A stretch of DNA of 5,038 nt from Pseudomonadota bacterium (GCA_023417745.1 JAEZEM010000191.1:1-5038), one strand, 5' to 3'; counted from the first letter of the stretch, positions 1-5,038 are shown. Translations and numbers: made by a program. Notes: a model not told the origin generated them from the letters alone.

Positions 1-880
1 GGATAGTGGCGAATTCGGTTTTTTCCTGGTCGGTGAGCGCCCGCACCGAGCCTGGGAGCTTGGGCCGCAGGAACACGGCCTGGTCGGGCTTGGTCAGCAC
101 GGATTTGAGGCCATGTTGGTCCACCACCACCTGGCTTTGCTTGGTGGCGCGCAGGGCGTGGAGTTCTTCCTTGACGGTCTCGGTCTGCACGCCTTTGACG
201 GTTTTTATTTCGGTCACGATCTTGTGGTCCAGGGTGGTGCCTCGGATGCCGATGACGGCCAGCGGCGATTCCAGGCGCAGGCGGGCGGGATCGTTTTGCA
301 CGACCTTGCCCGAGACGTAGCGGAACATGCCCTTGGCCATGCGGATGGCTTGTTTGGAGGCGTCGAGATTGGCCGGATCGTACACGAAGTCGGCCAGGAG
401 CACCCGGCTGGCCGGGCCGATGTCCAGGCTTGATCCGTCGGCGAAGGTGACGCGGCCCTTGTCTTCGGGGCCGGTGGCCAGGTCGTCCTCGGCGTAGACG
501 GGATTGCCCTGGACCAGGGCGCGTTCGGGATCGGCCCCGCGTTTGGCTCGGATTTGGCCTTTGGCCTCGGTGAGTTCGCCGGCCTTGGGCGGGCCGGCGT
601 CGGCAGCGGGCGCGGCGGCCGGGGCATCGGCAGCCGGCGCGCCCGGGGCGGCGGCATTGGCCTGAGCATCGGTTTGGGGCGCAGCGGCCGGCGTATCGAC
701 CGAAGTCGGAGCGGCAGGCGCGTCCGCCGAAGTCTTGGCCGGAGCATTTGCCGGCGTCTGATCCGCAGGCGTGGCGGCCGGCGCTTGCTGCGTCGGGGCG
801 TCGTCAGCCCGGGCGGCCAGGGGGTGGAGCAGCAGGCAGCAAAGAACGGCCAAGGCTGTCGCAAACAGAGCGTGTCGCAT
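1..880 (-). CDS. Exported FecR-domain protein, C-terminus outside the window
   Basis: The reading frame starts at the ATG at 880-878 and stays open to the left edge (293 codons seen). Residues 1-25 form a signal peptide (MRHALFATALAVLCCLLLHPLAARA) with a type I cleavage site after ARA; the Cys pair at 14-15 is not in a lipobox. Residues 26-100 are an Ala/Pro-rich, probably disordered linker with recurring DxPAxAP-like units. From about residue 102 to 220 the pattern matches the FecR domain: GELTEAKGQIRAKRG, then RVTFADGSSLDIGPASRVLL (143-162), FVYDP (165-169), MFRYVSGKV (185-193) and SPLAVIGIRGTTLDH (205-219). FecR-fold domains are known as periplasmic signalling modules, but this protein lacks the cytoplasmic anti-sigma segment of classical FecR and no sigma factor adjoins it, so a structural or surface role is as likely. 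The upstream AAAAGGA, about 10 bases from the ATG, is a plausible ribosome binding site. It lies co-directionally 206 bases after the lipoprotein gene. The domain call is firm and the role unknown. Confidence 0.85.
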   Translation of the reverse strand, partial: MRHALFATALAVLCCLLLHPLAARADDAPTQQAPAATPADQTPANAPAKTSADAPAAPTSVDTPAAAPQTDAQANAAAPGAPAADAPAAAPAADAGPPKAGELTEAKGQIRAKRGADPERALVQGNPVYAEDDLATGPEDKGRVTFADGSSLDIGPASRVLLADFVYDPANLDASKQAIRMAKGMFRYVSGKVVQNDPARLRLESPLAVIGIRGTTLDHKIVTEIKTVKGVQTETVKEELHALRATKQSQVVVDQHGLKSVLTKPDQAVFLRPKLPGSVRALTDQEKTEFATI

Positions 881-1036
881 GGGCGCCGTATCCTTTTCGG
901 GGCTTGTCCCCGCGTCTCGCGCCGCGCGTGCCCGGCTGGCCGGGCGCCGCCGGGGCGAGCGCCGGCCGGGCCGGCCGTGGGCGTCATGGCCGACATGCCA
1001 CGAACGGGCGATGAAAAACAATGCCCATGAGGCCGT

Positions 1037-1071
1037 GGGCGGCCCGGGGGCGCGCGTCGCCCGGGCCGCCC
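1037..1071 (-). terminator. GC-rich 12-bp perfect inverted repeat, weak terminator candidate
   Basis: GGGCGGCCCGGG (1037-1048) and CCCGGGCCGCCC (1060-1071) are perfect reverse complements around an 11-base loop. The hairpin begins 15 bases after the stop codon of the lipoprotein gene, where a terminator would be expected. There is no T-tract directly after it: the nearest minus-strand T-run (TTTTT) is about 20 bases further on, near 1013-1017. It may be a pause or partial terminator, or an mRNA 3'-end stabiliser between the lipoprotein and FecR genes. Neighbouring GC palindromes at 961-976 (GCCGGCC-G-GGCCGGC) show that this whole gap is rich in such structure, so chance is possible. Confidence 0.35.
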
Positions 1072-1086
1072 GACCGCCCCAGTCGG

Positions 1087-2367
1087 CTATTTCACTTCCT
1101 GGTCCTGGGTTTCGGTCCATGTGGCGATCTTCCACTGACCGTCTTCCTTGGCGAGATCAACCACCTCGTCCTTATGGTAGGTCTTGCTCACGGAGCCGGA
1201 GCGCATGGTGTAGTCGCCGGTCACCTTGATCTTGCAAGTGTCGCCCTTGTACTCGGTCAGTTCGCAAGAAAGGTTGGACAGGTCGATCTTGAGCTTGTCC
1301 CGCCAGCGGGGTGACGACTGGGAGATGGAGAACATTTTATCGTATTTTGCGTGGAACTTGTCGTGGTGTTCCTTGGCCAGGGTGCCGAGCACGGCGTCCT
1401 GGTTGAGATTGGCGTAGCCATCGTTGTGCAGGAGCATGGCTGCGACGGCATTTTCTTTGTCCTGATCGACCCGCTGCGTCTCTATCTTCTTCTTGTATTC
1501 CGCGAGTATCGTCTTTTCCTTCTTGGGGCTGACCGTCGGCTCGGGAGCTTTTTTGCGTTTTTTGCCGTCGGCCGGTTCGGCGGCCGGGGCCTGGCCTTTG
1601 TGCTGCTTGTCGATTTCGGCCACGGCCTTTTGGATCAGGCGCTGGGCCATGGTGTCCAACGTAATGGAGGTGGACTGCTGGTTGGTGGCCCCCAGAAACG
1701 AGTTCATGGAGGTGGTGGCTTCCATTTTGTCCTCAATGTAGCCCTGGGCCACTTGAGCGCCGGTGGCGGCGTCCACGATCTTGTACTGCAGGCCGACGAG
1801 CCAGATGGCCGAGGTGTCGGCGGCCTTGGCCGAAGCCACGGTTTTGCCGACCATGGAGCCCAGGGAGCTTTTCTCGCCCTTGTTGGCGATAAGCGCCACG
1901 AGTTCGATGGCCGCGCCGGCGGTTTCGCCGTCAAAGCCCTTGGTGACGTAGACCGTGGGTTCGGCCTTGAGGATGTTGAAGGTCAGCAGCCAGCGGGCGG
2001 CCTTGAACTTGCCCTTGCGGAAGACCTTGAGGCCGTCGGCGTCGCCGAGGTTGGCGGCCAAGGCGATTTCCTGGAAAAACGGCTGGGAGTCGGCGCGGTC
2101 GAGGACGACGAAATTGTCCTTGGACAGTTCGATCTCGGCGAAATCGCGCAGGTTGTTGGACGTCACTTTTTGCACGAAAGCGTAGTTGCAGCTCTTGATC
2201 TTGCCGGGCAGCACCACCACTTCCGGTCCCTGGGCGGCGGCGTTTTCGTATTCCACGGGCTTGTAGAGGGCCTGGTCGGCCAGTTCCGTGGCTTTTTTGC
2301 CGGCCCCCACGCAGCCGGACAGCAGCGCCAGCGACAACACAGCCCCAAGAATGCCTGATCGTTTCAT
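1087..2367 (-). CDS. Outer-membrane-type lipoprotein with CsgG-like and NTF2-like domains
   Basis: This is a complete 426-residue protein. A lipobox (LLSGC, Cys19) follows a short basic and hydrophobic signal, so it is a predicted lipoprotein; Val at +2 rather than Asp suggests sorting to the outer membrane. Residues 48-253 resemble the CsgG/LpoB-type fold: EVVVLPG (49-55), FVVLDRAD (86-93), a Gly/Ala-rich middle, IWLVGLQYKIVDAATGAQVAQGYI (188-211, the usual 'D-x-x-T-G' strand turn) and an amphipathic TMAQRLIQKAVAEI helix (239-252). A Lys/Glu/Pro-rich linker follows (255-300). Residues 300-422 look NTF2-like, ending in the typical DGQWKIATW strand. Cys60, Cys368 and Cys378 could form disulfides. 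CsgG relatives form secretion pores or act as periplasmic partner lipoproteins; nothing here proves a pore, and no curli genes are adjacent. The start is supported by GGAG five bases before the ATG. Lipoprotein status is firm, the CsgG-like call moderate, the NTF2-like call weaker. Confidence 0.85.
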   Translation of the reverse strand: MKRSGILGAVLSLALLSGCVGAGKKATELADQALYKPVEYENAAAQGPEVVVLPGKIKSCNYAFVQKVTSNNLRDFAEIELSKDNFVVLDRADSQPFFQEIALAANLGDADGLKVFRKGKFKAARWLLTFNILKAEPTVYVTKGFDGETAGAAIELVALIANKGEKSSLGSMVGKTVASAKAADTSAIWLVGLQYKIVDAATGAQVAQGYIEDKMEATTSMNSFLGATNQQSTSITLDTMAQRLIQKAVAEIDKQHKGQAPAAEPADGKKRKKAPEPTVSPKKEKTILAEYKKKIETQRVDQDKENAVAAMLLHNDGYANLNQDAVLGTLAKEHHDKFHAKYDKMFSISQSSPRWRDKLKIDLSNLSCELTEYKGDTCKIKVTGDYTMRSGSVSKTYHKDEVVDLAKEDGQWKIATWTETQDQEVK

Positions 2368-2390
2368 GGAGACTCCATTTTTGGTCTTAT

Positions 2391-2412
2391 AGTTGTATCG
2401 ATAACGACAACT
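2391..2412. promoter_or_regulatory. Inverted repeat AGTTGT-N10-ACAACT upstream of the lipoprotein gene
   Basis: AGTTGT (2391-2396) and ACAACT (2407-2412) are perfect inverted repeats with a 10-base spacer, giving half-sites about one and a half helical turns apart centre to centre. An overlapping 8-base palindrome, TATCGATA, spans 2396-2403. The element lies 24-45 bases upstream of the lipoprotein start, where a promoter or operator would be expected. No regulator is recognised for it, and an inverted repeat this short can occur by chance. Confidence 0.3.
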
Positions 2413-2624
2413 CCGCCTGCATTTCGTTTGTCTCTTCTGTCTGCGGGGCGTCCCCTGGCGCGATGTGCCGCGCTTCGGCGTGACTGGGCAGCGCTTTTAA
2501 ATCAGAAGACCGGCTTGAATTCGACGCGCTGACGCCTAGGCATCTATTTTGCGGCAGGCCGATCGTTTGATGATGGCTTTGTGTAGGTTTGCATCATCTG
2601 GAAAATTCCGCATTCCCAGGATAT

Positions 2625-2661
2625 GAAAGAAAAAAATCCACGACATGAACCATTGTCGCGG
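2625..2661 (-). terminator. Rho-independent terminator on the minus strand
   Basis: Read on the minus strand, CCGCGACA (2661-2654) pairs with TGTCGTGG (2645-2638) in an 8-bp stem containing one G-U pair and closed by an 8-base loop. It is followed at once by A, seven Ts, C and three more Ts (to about 2626). This is the textbook form of an intrinsic terminator, far better than anything else in the window. It lies about 300 bases beyond the regulator's stop and about 260 bases before the lipoprotein start. It could end the regulator transcript, end a small RNA, or act as an attenuator for the lipoprotein. Confidence 0.65.
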
Positions 2662-2722
2662 ATGATGCGCCAACAATTTGCAGGAGTTTCCCGTGATGAC
2701 GCGATCTTGATAACCGATAACT
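2626..2722 (-). ncRNA. Candidate small RNA or attenuated leader of about 95 nt
   Basis: A promoter with a perfect -35 (2752-2757) and an intrinsic terminator (2625-2661) face the same way, so transcription from about 2722 should yield an RNA of roughly 95 nt. No ribosome-bound reading frame was seen in it. The RNA contains an unpaired-looking GGGAAACUCC stretch (minus strand, 2692-2683) and ends in the terminator hairpin and U-tract typical of Hfq-type small RNAs. A UCGCG near the 5' end (2704-2700) could pair with CGCGA in the terminator's 5' arm, so a switching leader for the lipoprotein gene is the main alternative. No known RNA family was recognised. Confidence 0.42.
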
Positions 2723-2727
2723 TACTA

Positions 2728-2757
2728 TTGATAGGGTGACTGGCCTGAATATGTCAA
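2728..2757 (-). promoter_or_regulatory. Sigma-70-type promoter for the candidate small RNA
   Basis: On the minus strand a consensus TTGACA (2757-2752) is followed after 18 bases by TATCAA (2733-2728, four of six matches to TATAAT). The predicted start is around 2721-2722. GATAAC occurs twice in tandem just downstream (plus strand 2709-2714 and 2716-2721), covering the predicted start site, and could be an operator. The -35 is perfect, while the -10 and spacing are fair. Confidence 0.5.
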
Positions 2758-2966
2758 CGGCATTTGCGACGCGTTTCGGTCAACGCAGTTATTTATAGCG
2801 AATGGTTTCGAGTTTCATACCGGAAAAGAAGTCTTTTGCAGTTTGTCTGGGAGGGGGGAGCGCGGCGGTGCGTTGCGTGCCGTGGCTACGGCCCGCACAG
2901 GTCGTCTTCCTTGAACCCGCCGGGGGCTGAACCGCCCGGCCGCCAAGGCCCGCTTGCTCGTCCTTC

Positions 2967-4004
2967 TCAATCCCGGCGAATGCCCAGTTCGCGCACCAAA
3001 TGGCGCAGGGTGCGGGGGCTGATGTCGAGGATTTCGGCGGTGCGGGCCTTGTCGCCGCCGCTGGCGGCAAAGGCTCGCAGGATGGCCTGGGTCTTGGCCT
3101 GGCGCACGGCTTCTTCCAGGGTGACGGGGGCGTCGGAGTGGGCGCCGCGCGGGGCGACTTCGCCGCCAAGGCGCATGTCTTCGGGCAGGTCGGCCGCGTC
3201 GATGGCCCCTTCGCGGCATAAAAGGGCCAGGCGTTCGATCAGGTTTTTGAGTTCGCGCACGTTGCCGGGCCAGTCGTGGGCGGTCAGTTCGGTCAGCGCC
3301 GCCTCGGTGAAGCGCAGACCGGGCTTGTGGTAGCGCTGGCGGTAGATGGACAGGAAATATTCGGCCAGATAGGCGATGTCGCCGCTGCGTTGCCGCAGCG
3401 GCGGCAGGACCAGGGGCACGACGTTTAGACGGTAGTACAGATCGGCCCGAAACGTGCCCTGGCGCACCATTTCGGGCAGGGCGCGGTTGGTGGCGGCCAC
3501 GATGCGGGCGGCGAACCGGATCTGTTTTTCGCCGCCGAGCCGCCGAAAGGCCCGTTCTTCGAGCACCCGCAGGAAATCCACCTGGTTGATGCCGGGTATC
3601 TCGCCTACCTCGTCGAGAAACAGCGTCCCGTCGCCGGCCATTTCGAAGATGCCGCGCTGGGCCTTGGCCGCGCCGGTGAACGCTCCAGCTTCGTGGCCGA
3701 AGAACTTGTCGGCGAACAGCTCCCCCTTGAGCACCCCGCAGTTGACCGGAACAAAGGGTTTTTTGCGCCGCCGGCTGAGGTTGTGGATGCACTGGGCCAG
3801 CAGTTCCTTGCCGGTGCCGGTTTCGCCGGAGATGAGCACGCAGGCGTCGGACGGGGCGATCTGGGTGGCGAGGTCGTAGACGGCCTGCATTTCGGCGGAA
3901 CAAAAGAGGAATTCGGCCTCGGGCAGGGGCTGGCCGGCGGCGACGGGATCGTCGGCGTCGAGCGGCAAAAATTTGCCGCCAAGTAACATGCTGGAATCGA
4001 TCAT
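2967..4004 (-). CDS. Sigma-54 enhancer-binding regulator without sensor domain
   Basis: A 345-residue bacterial enhancer-binding protein that uses ATP hydrolysis to open sigma-54 RNA polymerase promoters. The AAA+ domain covers about residues 32-260: Walker A GETGTGKE (60-67), the sigma-54-contacting GAFTGA loop intact (107-112), Walker B LFLDE (128-132), sensor I RIVAATNR (167-174), the arginine-finger region FRADLYYR (185-192) and sensor II WPGNVREL (245-252). A Fis-type helix-turn-helix lies at about 315-340 (GGDKARTAEILDISPRTLRHLVREL). Only about 30 residues precede the AAA+ domain, so there is no receiver, GAF, PAS or V4R module; this is the PspF-like architecture, in which activity is usually set by a partner protein or by expression level. 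The start at 4004 has only a weak ribosome binding site (GGCGGCAAGAAAAC before the ATG); the internal Met6 has none better. It is divergent from the permease and probably its activator (inferred from the shared control region). Confidence 0.92.
   Translation of the reverse strand: MIDSSMLLGGKFLPLDADDPVAAGQPLPEAEFLFCSAEMQAVYDLATQIAPSDACVLISGETGTGKELLAQCIHNLSRRRKKPFVPVNCGVLKGELFADKFFGHEAGAFTGAAKAQRGIFEMAGDGTLFLDEVGEIPGINQVDFLRVLEERAFRRLGGEKQIRFAARIVAATNRALPEMVRQGTFRADLYYRLNVVPLVLPPLRQRSGDIAYLAEYFLSIYRQRYHKPGLRFTEAALTELTAHDWPGNVRELKNLIERLALLCREGAIDAADLPEDMRLGGEVAPRGAHSDAPVTLEEAVRQAKTQAILRAFAASGGDKARTAEILDISPRTLRHLVRELGIRRD
3962..3979. promoter_or_regulatory. Regulator-binding palindrome, copy 1, inside the regulator's first codons
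   Basis: GCGGCAAAAATTTGCCGC is a palindrome with 8-base arms around AA. It encodes part of residues 9-15 of the regulator (GGKFLPL), so the site overlaps coding sequence. Nineteen bases (3963-3981) are identical to copy 2 at 4089-4107. The two are exactly 126 bp apart, close to twelve helical turns, which would allow a DNA loop across the regulator's promoter. The role is inferred. Confidence 0.55.
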
Positions 4005-4059
4005 GTTTTCTTGCCGCCGTCAGGACGTTGCCAACAGGGTGGAACAGGAGTTCGGCCGG

Positions 4060-4088
4060 AGAATGCGCTAATGGCCGAAAAATGACAA
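4060..4088 (-). promoter_or_regulatory. Possible sigma-70 promoter of the regulator gene
   Basis: On the minus strand TTGTCA (4088-4083, five of six matches) is followed after 17 bases by CATTCT (4065-4060, only three of six). The predicted start near 4053 would give a leader of about 50 bases. The -35 directly abuts palindrome copy 2 (4089-4104), a position suited to autoregulation. The weak -10 keeps confidence low. Confidence 0.35.
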
Positions 4089-4104
4089 CGGCAAAAATTT
4101 GCCG
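4089..4104. promoter_or_regulatory. Upstream activator palindrome, copy 2
   Basis: CGGCAAAAATTTGCCG has 7-base arms CGGCAAA/TTTGCCG around AA. Its centre is about 107 bases before the predicted start of the sigma-54 promoter, within the usual 80-200 base range for enhancer sites of sigma-54 activators. It recurs almost unchanged inside the regulator gene and, degenerate, 21 bp downstream. Confidence 0.65.
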
Positions 4105-4109
4105 CCAGG

Positions 4110-4125
4110 CGGCGAATGTTTGCCG
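4110..4125. promoter_or_regulatory. Upstream activator palindrome, copy 3 (degenerate)
   Basis: CGGCGAATGTTTGCCG matches copy 2 at 13 of 16 positions and keeps the palindromic ends. It starts exactly 21 bp after copy 2, so both sites face the same side of the helix; paired, phased sites are the normal arrangement for cooperative binding by enhancer-binding proteins. A further half-site, TTGCCG, follows at 4130-4135. Confidence 0.55.
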
Positions 4126-4147
4126 TTTGTTGCCGCTGGAAAATAAT

Positions 4148-4160
4148 TAACTCACCGATT
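4148..4160 (-). promoter_or_regulatory. Weak IHF-like site between enhancer and promoter
   Basis: On the minus strand AATCGG-TGAG-TTA partly matches the IHF consensus WATCAA-N4-TTR. It sits in an AT-rich patch (4139-4165) between the enhancer palindromes and the sigma-54 promoter, centred near -50, where a DNA bend commonly helps looping. The motif match is incomplete; the position is the better argument. Confidence 0.22.
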
Positions 4161-4177
4161 TTACTGCTAATCCGAAA

Positions 4178-4193
4178 AGGCACAATCCTTGAT
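4178..4193 (+). promoter_or_regulatory. Sigma-54 (-24/-12) promoter of the permease gene
   Basis: AGGCACAATCCTTGAT fits the TGGCAC-N5-TTGC consensus with the -24 GGCAC intact and the -12 element reading TTGA instead of TTGC; the element spacing is correct. The predicted start is near 4203-4204, giving a leader of about 104 bases. An adjacent divergent sigma-54 activator gene and phased upstream palindromes strongly support the assignment. Confidence 0.72.
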
Positions 4194-4307
4194 AAGAGAG
4201 GGGGCAACAAACGGTTCGCCAGGCAACGGCGGACCCTGGCCACGGACCGTCCCGGAGCCGACGGCGCGGCGACACCACTTCACCCGGAAAAGGAGAACGA
4301 GAGGATC

Positions 4308-5038
4308 ATGAAACGGCAAATTTTCTTCAAAGCGGGCCTGCCGGTCCTCGCGGCCGCCCTGCTCGTCGCGGTCTACGCCCTGGCGGCCCAGAACGACGCG
4401 GTCGTGGCCGACGCCCTCAATCAGGCCGGCGCGTCCGGTCCGTGGTGGATGTGGCCGCTTATCCTGCTGTTTTTCTGCTTTATTCTGGGCATCATCGCGG
4501 TTCTGGCCGGCGTTGGCGGCGGCGTGCTCTACGTGCCGCTGGTCAGCGGCTTTTTCCCCTTCCACCTCGACTTCGTGCGCGGCGCGGGCCTGATGGTGGC
4601 CCTGGCCGGCGCGCTGGCCGCCGGACCGGGTCTGCTCAAGCGCAACCTGGCCTCGCTGCGCCTGGCCCTGCCGGTGGCGCTTATCGCCTCCGCCTGCGCC
4701 ATCGTCGGCGCCATGATCGGCCTGGCCCTGCCGACCAACGTGGTGCAGGTCGCCCTGGGCAGCACCATCCTTTTCATCGCCATCCTCATTCTCAAGTCGA
4801 AAAACGTGGCCGTGCCTGAAGTGAAAAATCCCGACGCCCTGGGCATTGCGCTGGGCATGAACGGCGTCTACTTCGACGCCTCTTCGGGCAAGGAATACGC
4901 CTGGAAGACCCACCGCACCCTGCCGGGCCTTTTGATGTTCATCGTCATCGGCGTCATGGCCGGCATGTTCGGCCTGGGCGCGGGCTGGGCCAACGTCCCG
5001 GTGCTCAACCTCATGATGGGCGTGCCGCTCAAGGTCGC
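4308..5038 (+). CDS. TSUP (TauE/SafE-type) membrane permease, C-terminus outside the window
   Basis: The frame runs from the ATG at 4308 to the right edge (243 codons). TSUP proteins are inner-membrane transporters linked to export or uptake of sulfite, sulfonates, thiosulfate and other small organosulfur or organic anions; the substrate here cannot be read from sequence. Hydrophobic segments lie at about residues 9-27, 47-68, 72-82, 91-107, 117-140, 145-162 and 205-222. The hallmark glycine motif GVGGGVLYVPLV (68-79) recurs in the second half as FGLGAGWANVPVLNLMMGVPL (221-241), showing the usual two-fold repeat. Nearly 70 residues precede the first motif, more than in compact members. A polar loop of about 40 residues (163-204) joins the halves. 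AAGGAG (4290-4295) lies 12 bases before the ATG, and AGAGGA lies closer. Expression is predicted to be sigma-54-dependent and controlled by the divergent regulator. Confidence 0.88.
   Translation, partial: MKRQIFFKAGLPVLAAALLVAVYALAAQNDAVVADALNQAGASGPWWMWPLILLFFCFILGIIAVLAGVGGGVLYVPLVSGFFPFHLDFVRGAGLMVALAGALAAGPGLLKRNLASLRLALPVALIASACAIVGAMIGLALPTNVVQVALGSTILFIAILILKSKNVAVPEVKNPDALGIALGMNGVYFDASSGKEYAWKTHRTLPGLLMFIVIGVMAGMFGLGAGWANVPVLNLMMGVPLKV

Larger units (their letters stand above)
2368..2966. other. Long AT-richer intergenic region without a convincing protein gene
   Basis: About 600 bases separate the regulator's stop from the lipoprotein's start. The part nearest the regulator (about 2840-2966) is GC-rich with several imperfect hairpins but no T-tract. 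The middle (about 2480-2830) is clearly richer in A+T than the flanking genes. It holds a minus-strand promoter and terminator pair (listed separately), three GATAAC motifs and a 7-base inverted repeat, GATGATG (2569-2575) with CATCATC (2592-2598). No clear -35/-10 pair was found directly upstream of the lipoprotein gene; a TATAAG near 2385 lacks a properly spaced -35. Its transcript may therefore start further upstream in this region. Confidence 0.6.

Noticed and set aside
601..800. Repetitive GC-rich tract in the FecR gene
   Set aside because: It looked like a DNA repeat array but is explained by Ala/Pro codons of the linker; units are irregular in length and sequence, so it is not a tandem repeat or CRISPR.
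214..996. A 260-codon minus-strand frame overlapping the FecR gene
   Set aside because: Its product is an implausible Arg/Pro-rich chain. The other minus-strand frame, starting at 880, gives a signal peptide and a recognisable FecR domain, so this is a high-GC shadow.
1351..2358. A 335-codon plus-strand frame opposite the lipoprotein gene
   Set aside because: It is Gly/His/Val-rich with no recognisable domain and is the antisense of the lipoprotein, which has a lipobox, a ribosome binding site and a coherent fold pattern.
2623..2739. A 38-codon plus-strand open frame beginning MKEKNPRHEPLSRMM in the AT-rich gap
   Set aside because: The AGGA before its ATG is too close to act as a good ribosome binding site, codon use is unlike the neighbouring genes, no family is recognised, and it runs antisense to the better-supported promoter and terminator pair. 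A frame this short in AT-richer DNA is expected by chance.
2824..2837. AT-rich palindrome AAAAGA-AG-TCTTTT downstream of the regulator gene
   Set aside because: Considered as a terminator for the regulator, but the arms are only A/T-rich 6-mers with a 2-base loop and no separate GC stem, so it would not form a stable terminator hairpin.
2874..2900. Bulged GTGCCGT / ACGGC-GCAC hairpin after the regulator stop
   Set aside because: The stem is interrupted and no T-tract follows on either strand; it is likely chance pairing in GC-rich DNA.
2815..3903. A 362-codon minus-strand frame overlapping the regulator
   Set aside because: Arg/Pro/Ala-rich out-of-frame translation; all enhancer-binding-protein motifs fall in the frame starting at 4004.
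4167..4913. A 248-codon minus-strand frame opposite the permease
   Set aside because: Its composition (Gly, Gln, Asp, Arg, His) is that of the antisense of membrane-protein codons, and the plus-strand frame has clear TSUP glycine motifs.

Overview
The window looks like a chromosomal segment of a high-GC Desulfovibrionaceae-type sulfate reducer (Solidesulfovibrio/Desulfovibrio magneticus-like). This placement is an inference. It rests on GC-rich coding DNA with strongly GC-biased third codon positions, a sigma-54-controlled TSUP (TauE/SafE-type) permease, a FecR-domain protein of the secreted Ala/Pro-linker type, and AT-richer intergenic DNA. No rRNA, tRNA, CRISPR array or transposase was found.

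Layout, left to right. (1) 1-880, minus: an exported FecR-domain protein whose C-terminus lies outside the window. (2) 881-1086: a short GC-rich gap with a perfect 12-bp inverted repeat just after the next gene's stop. (3) 1087-2367, minus: a 426-residue lipoprotein with a CsgG-like N-terminal domain, a charged linker and an NTF2-like C-terminal domain. (4) 2368-2966: about 600 bases with no convincing protein gene. It holds a sigma-70-like promoter and an intrinsic terminator, both on the minus strand and about 100 bases apart, which together predict a small RNA or an attenuated leader. (5) 2967-4004, minus: a sigma-54 enhancer-binding protein with an AAA+ domain and a Fis-type helix-turn-helix, but no N-terminal sensor domain. 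(6) 4005-4307: a divergent control region. (7) 4308-5038, plus: the first 243 codons of a TSUP-family permease, running off the right edge.

How the parts fit. The regulator and permease are divergent and appear to form a self-contained circuit. The control region carries a near-ideal -24/-12 promoter for the permease. Upstream of it, at about -107 and -86, are two copies of a palindrome, CGGCAAA-N2-TTTGCCG, spaced exactly 21 bp apart. A third copy, sharing 19 identical bases with the first of these, lies inside the regulator's own first codons exactly 126 bp away. One upstream copy also abuts the predicted -35 of the regulator. The simplest reading is that the regulator binds these sites to activate the permease and control itself. 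The signal it responds to is not visible here.

The lipoprotein and the FecR-domain protein are co-directional and both predicted to be exported. They may form an envelope-associated pair, but nothing in the window ties them functionally to the regulator-permease circuit.
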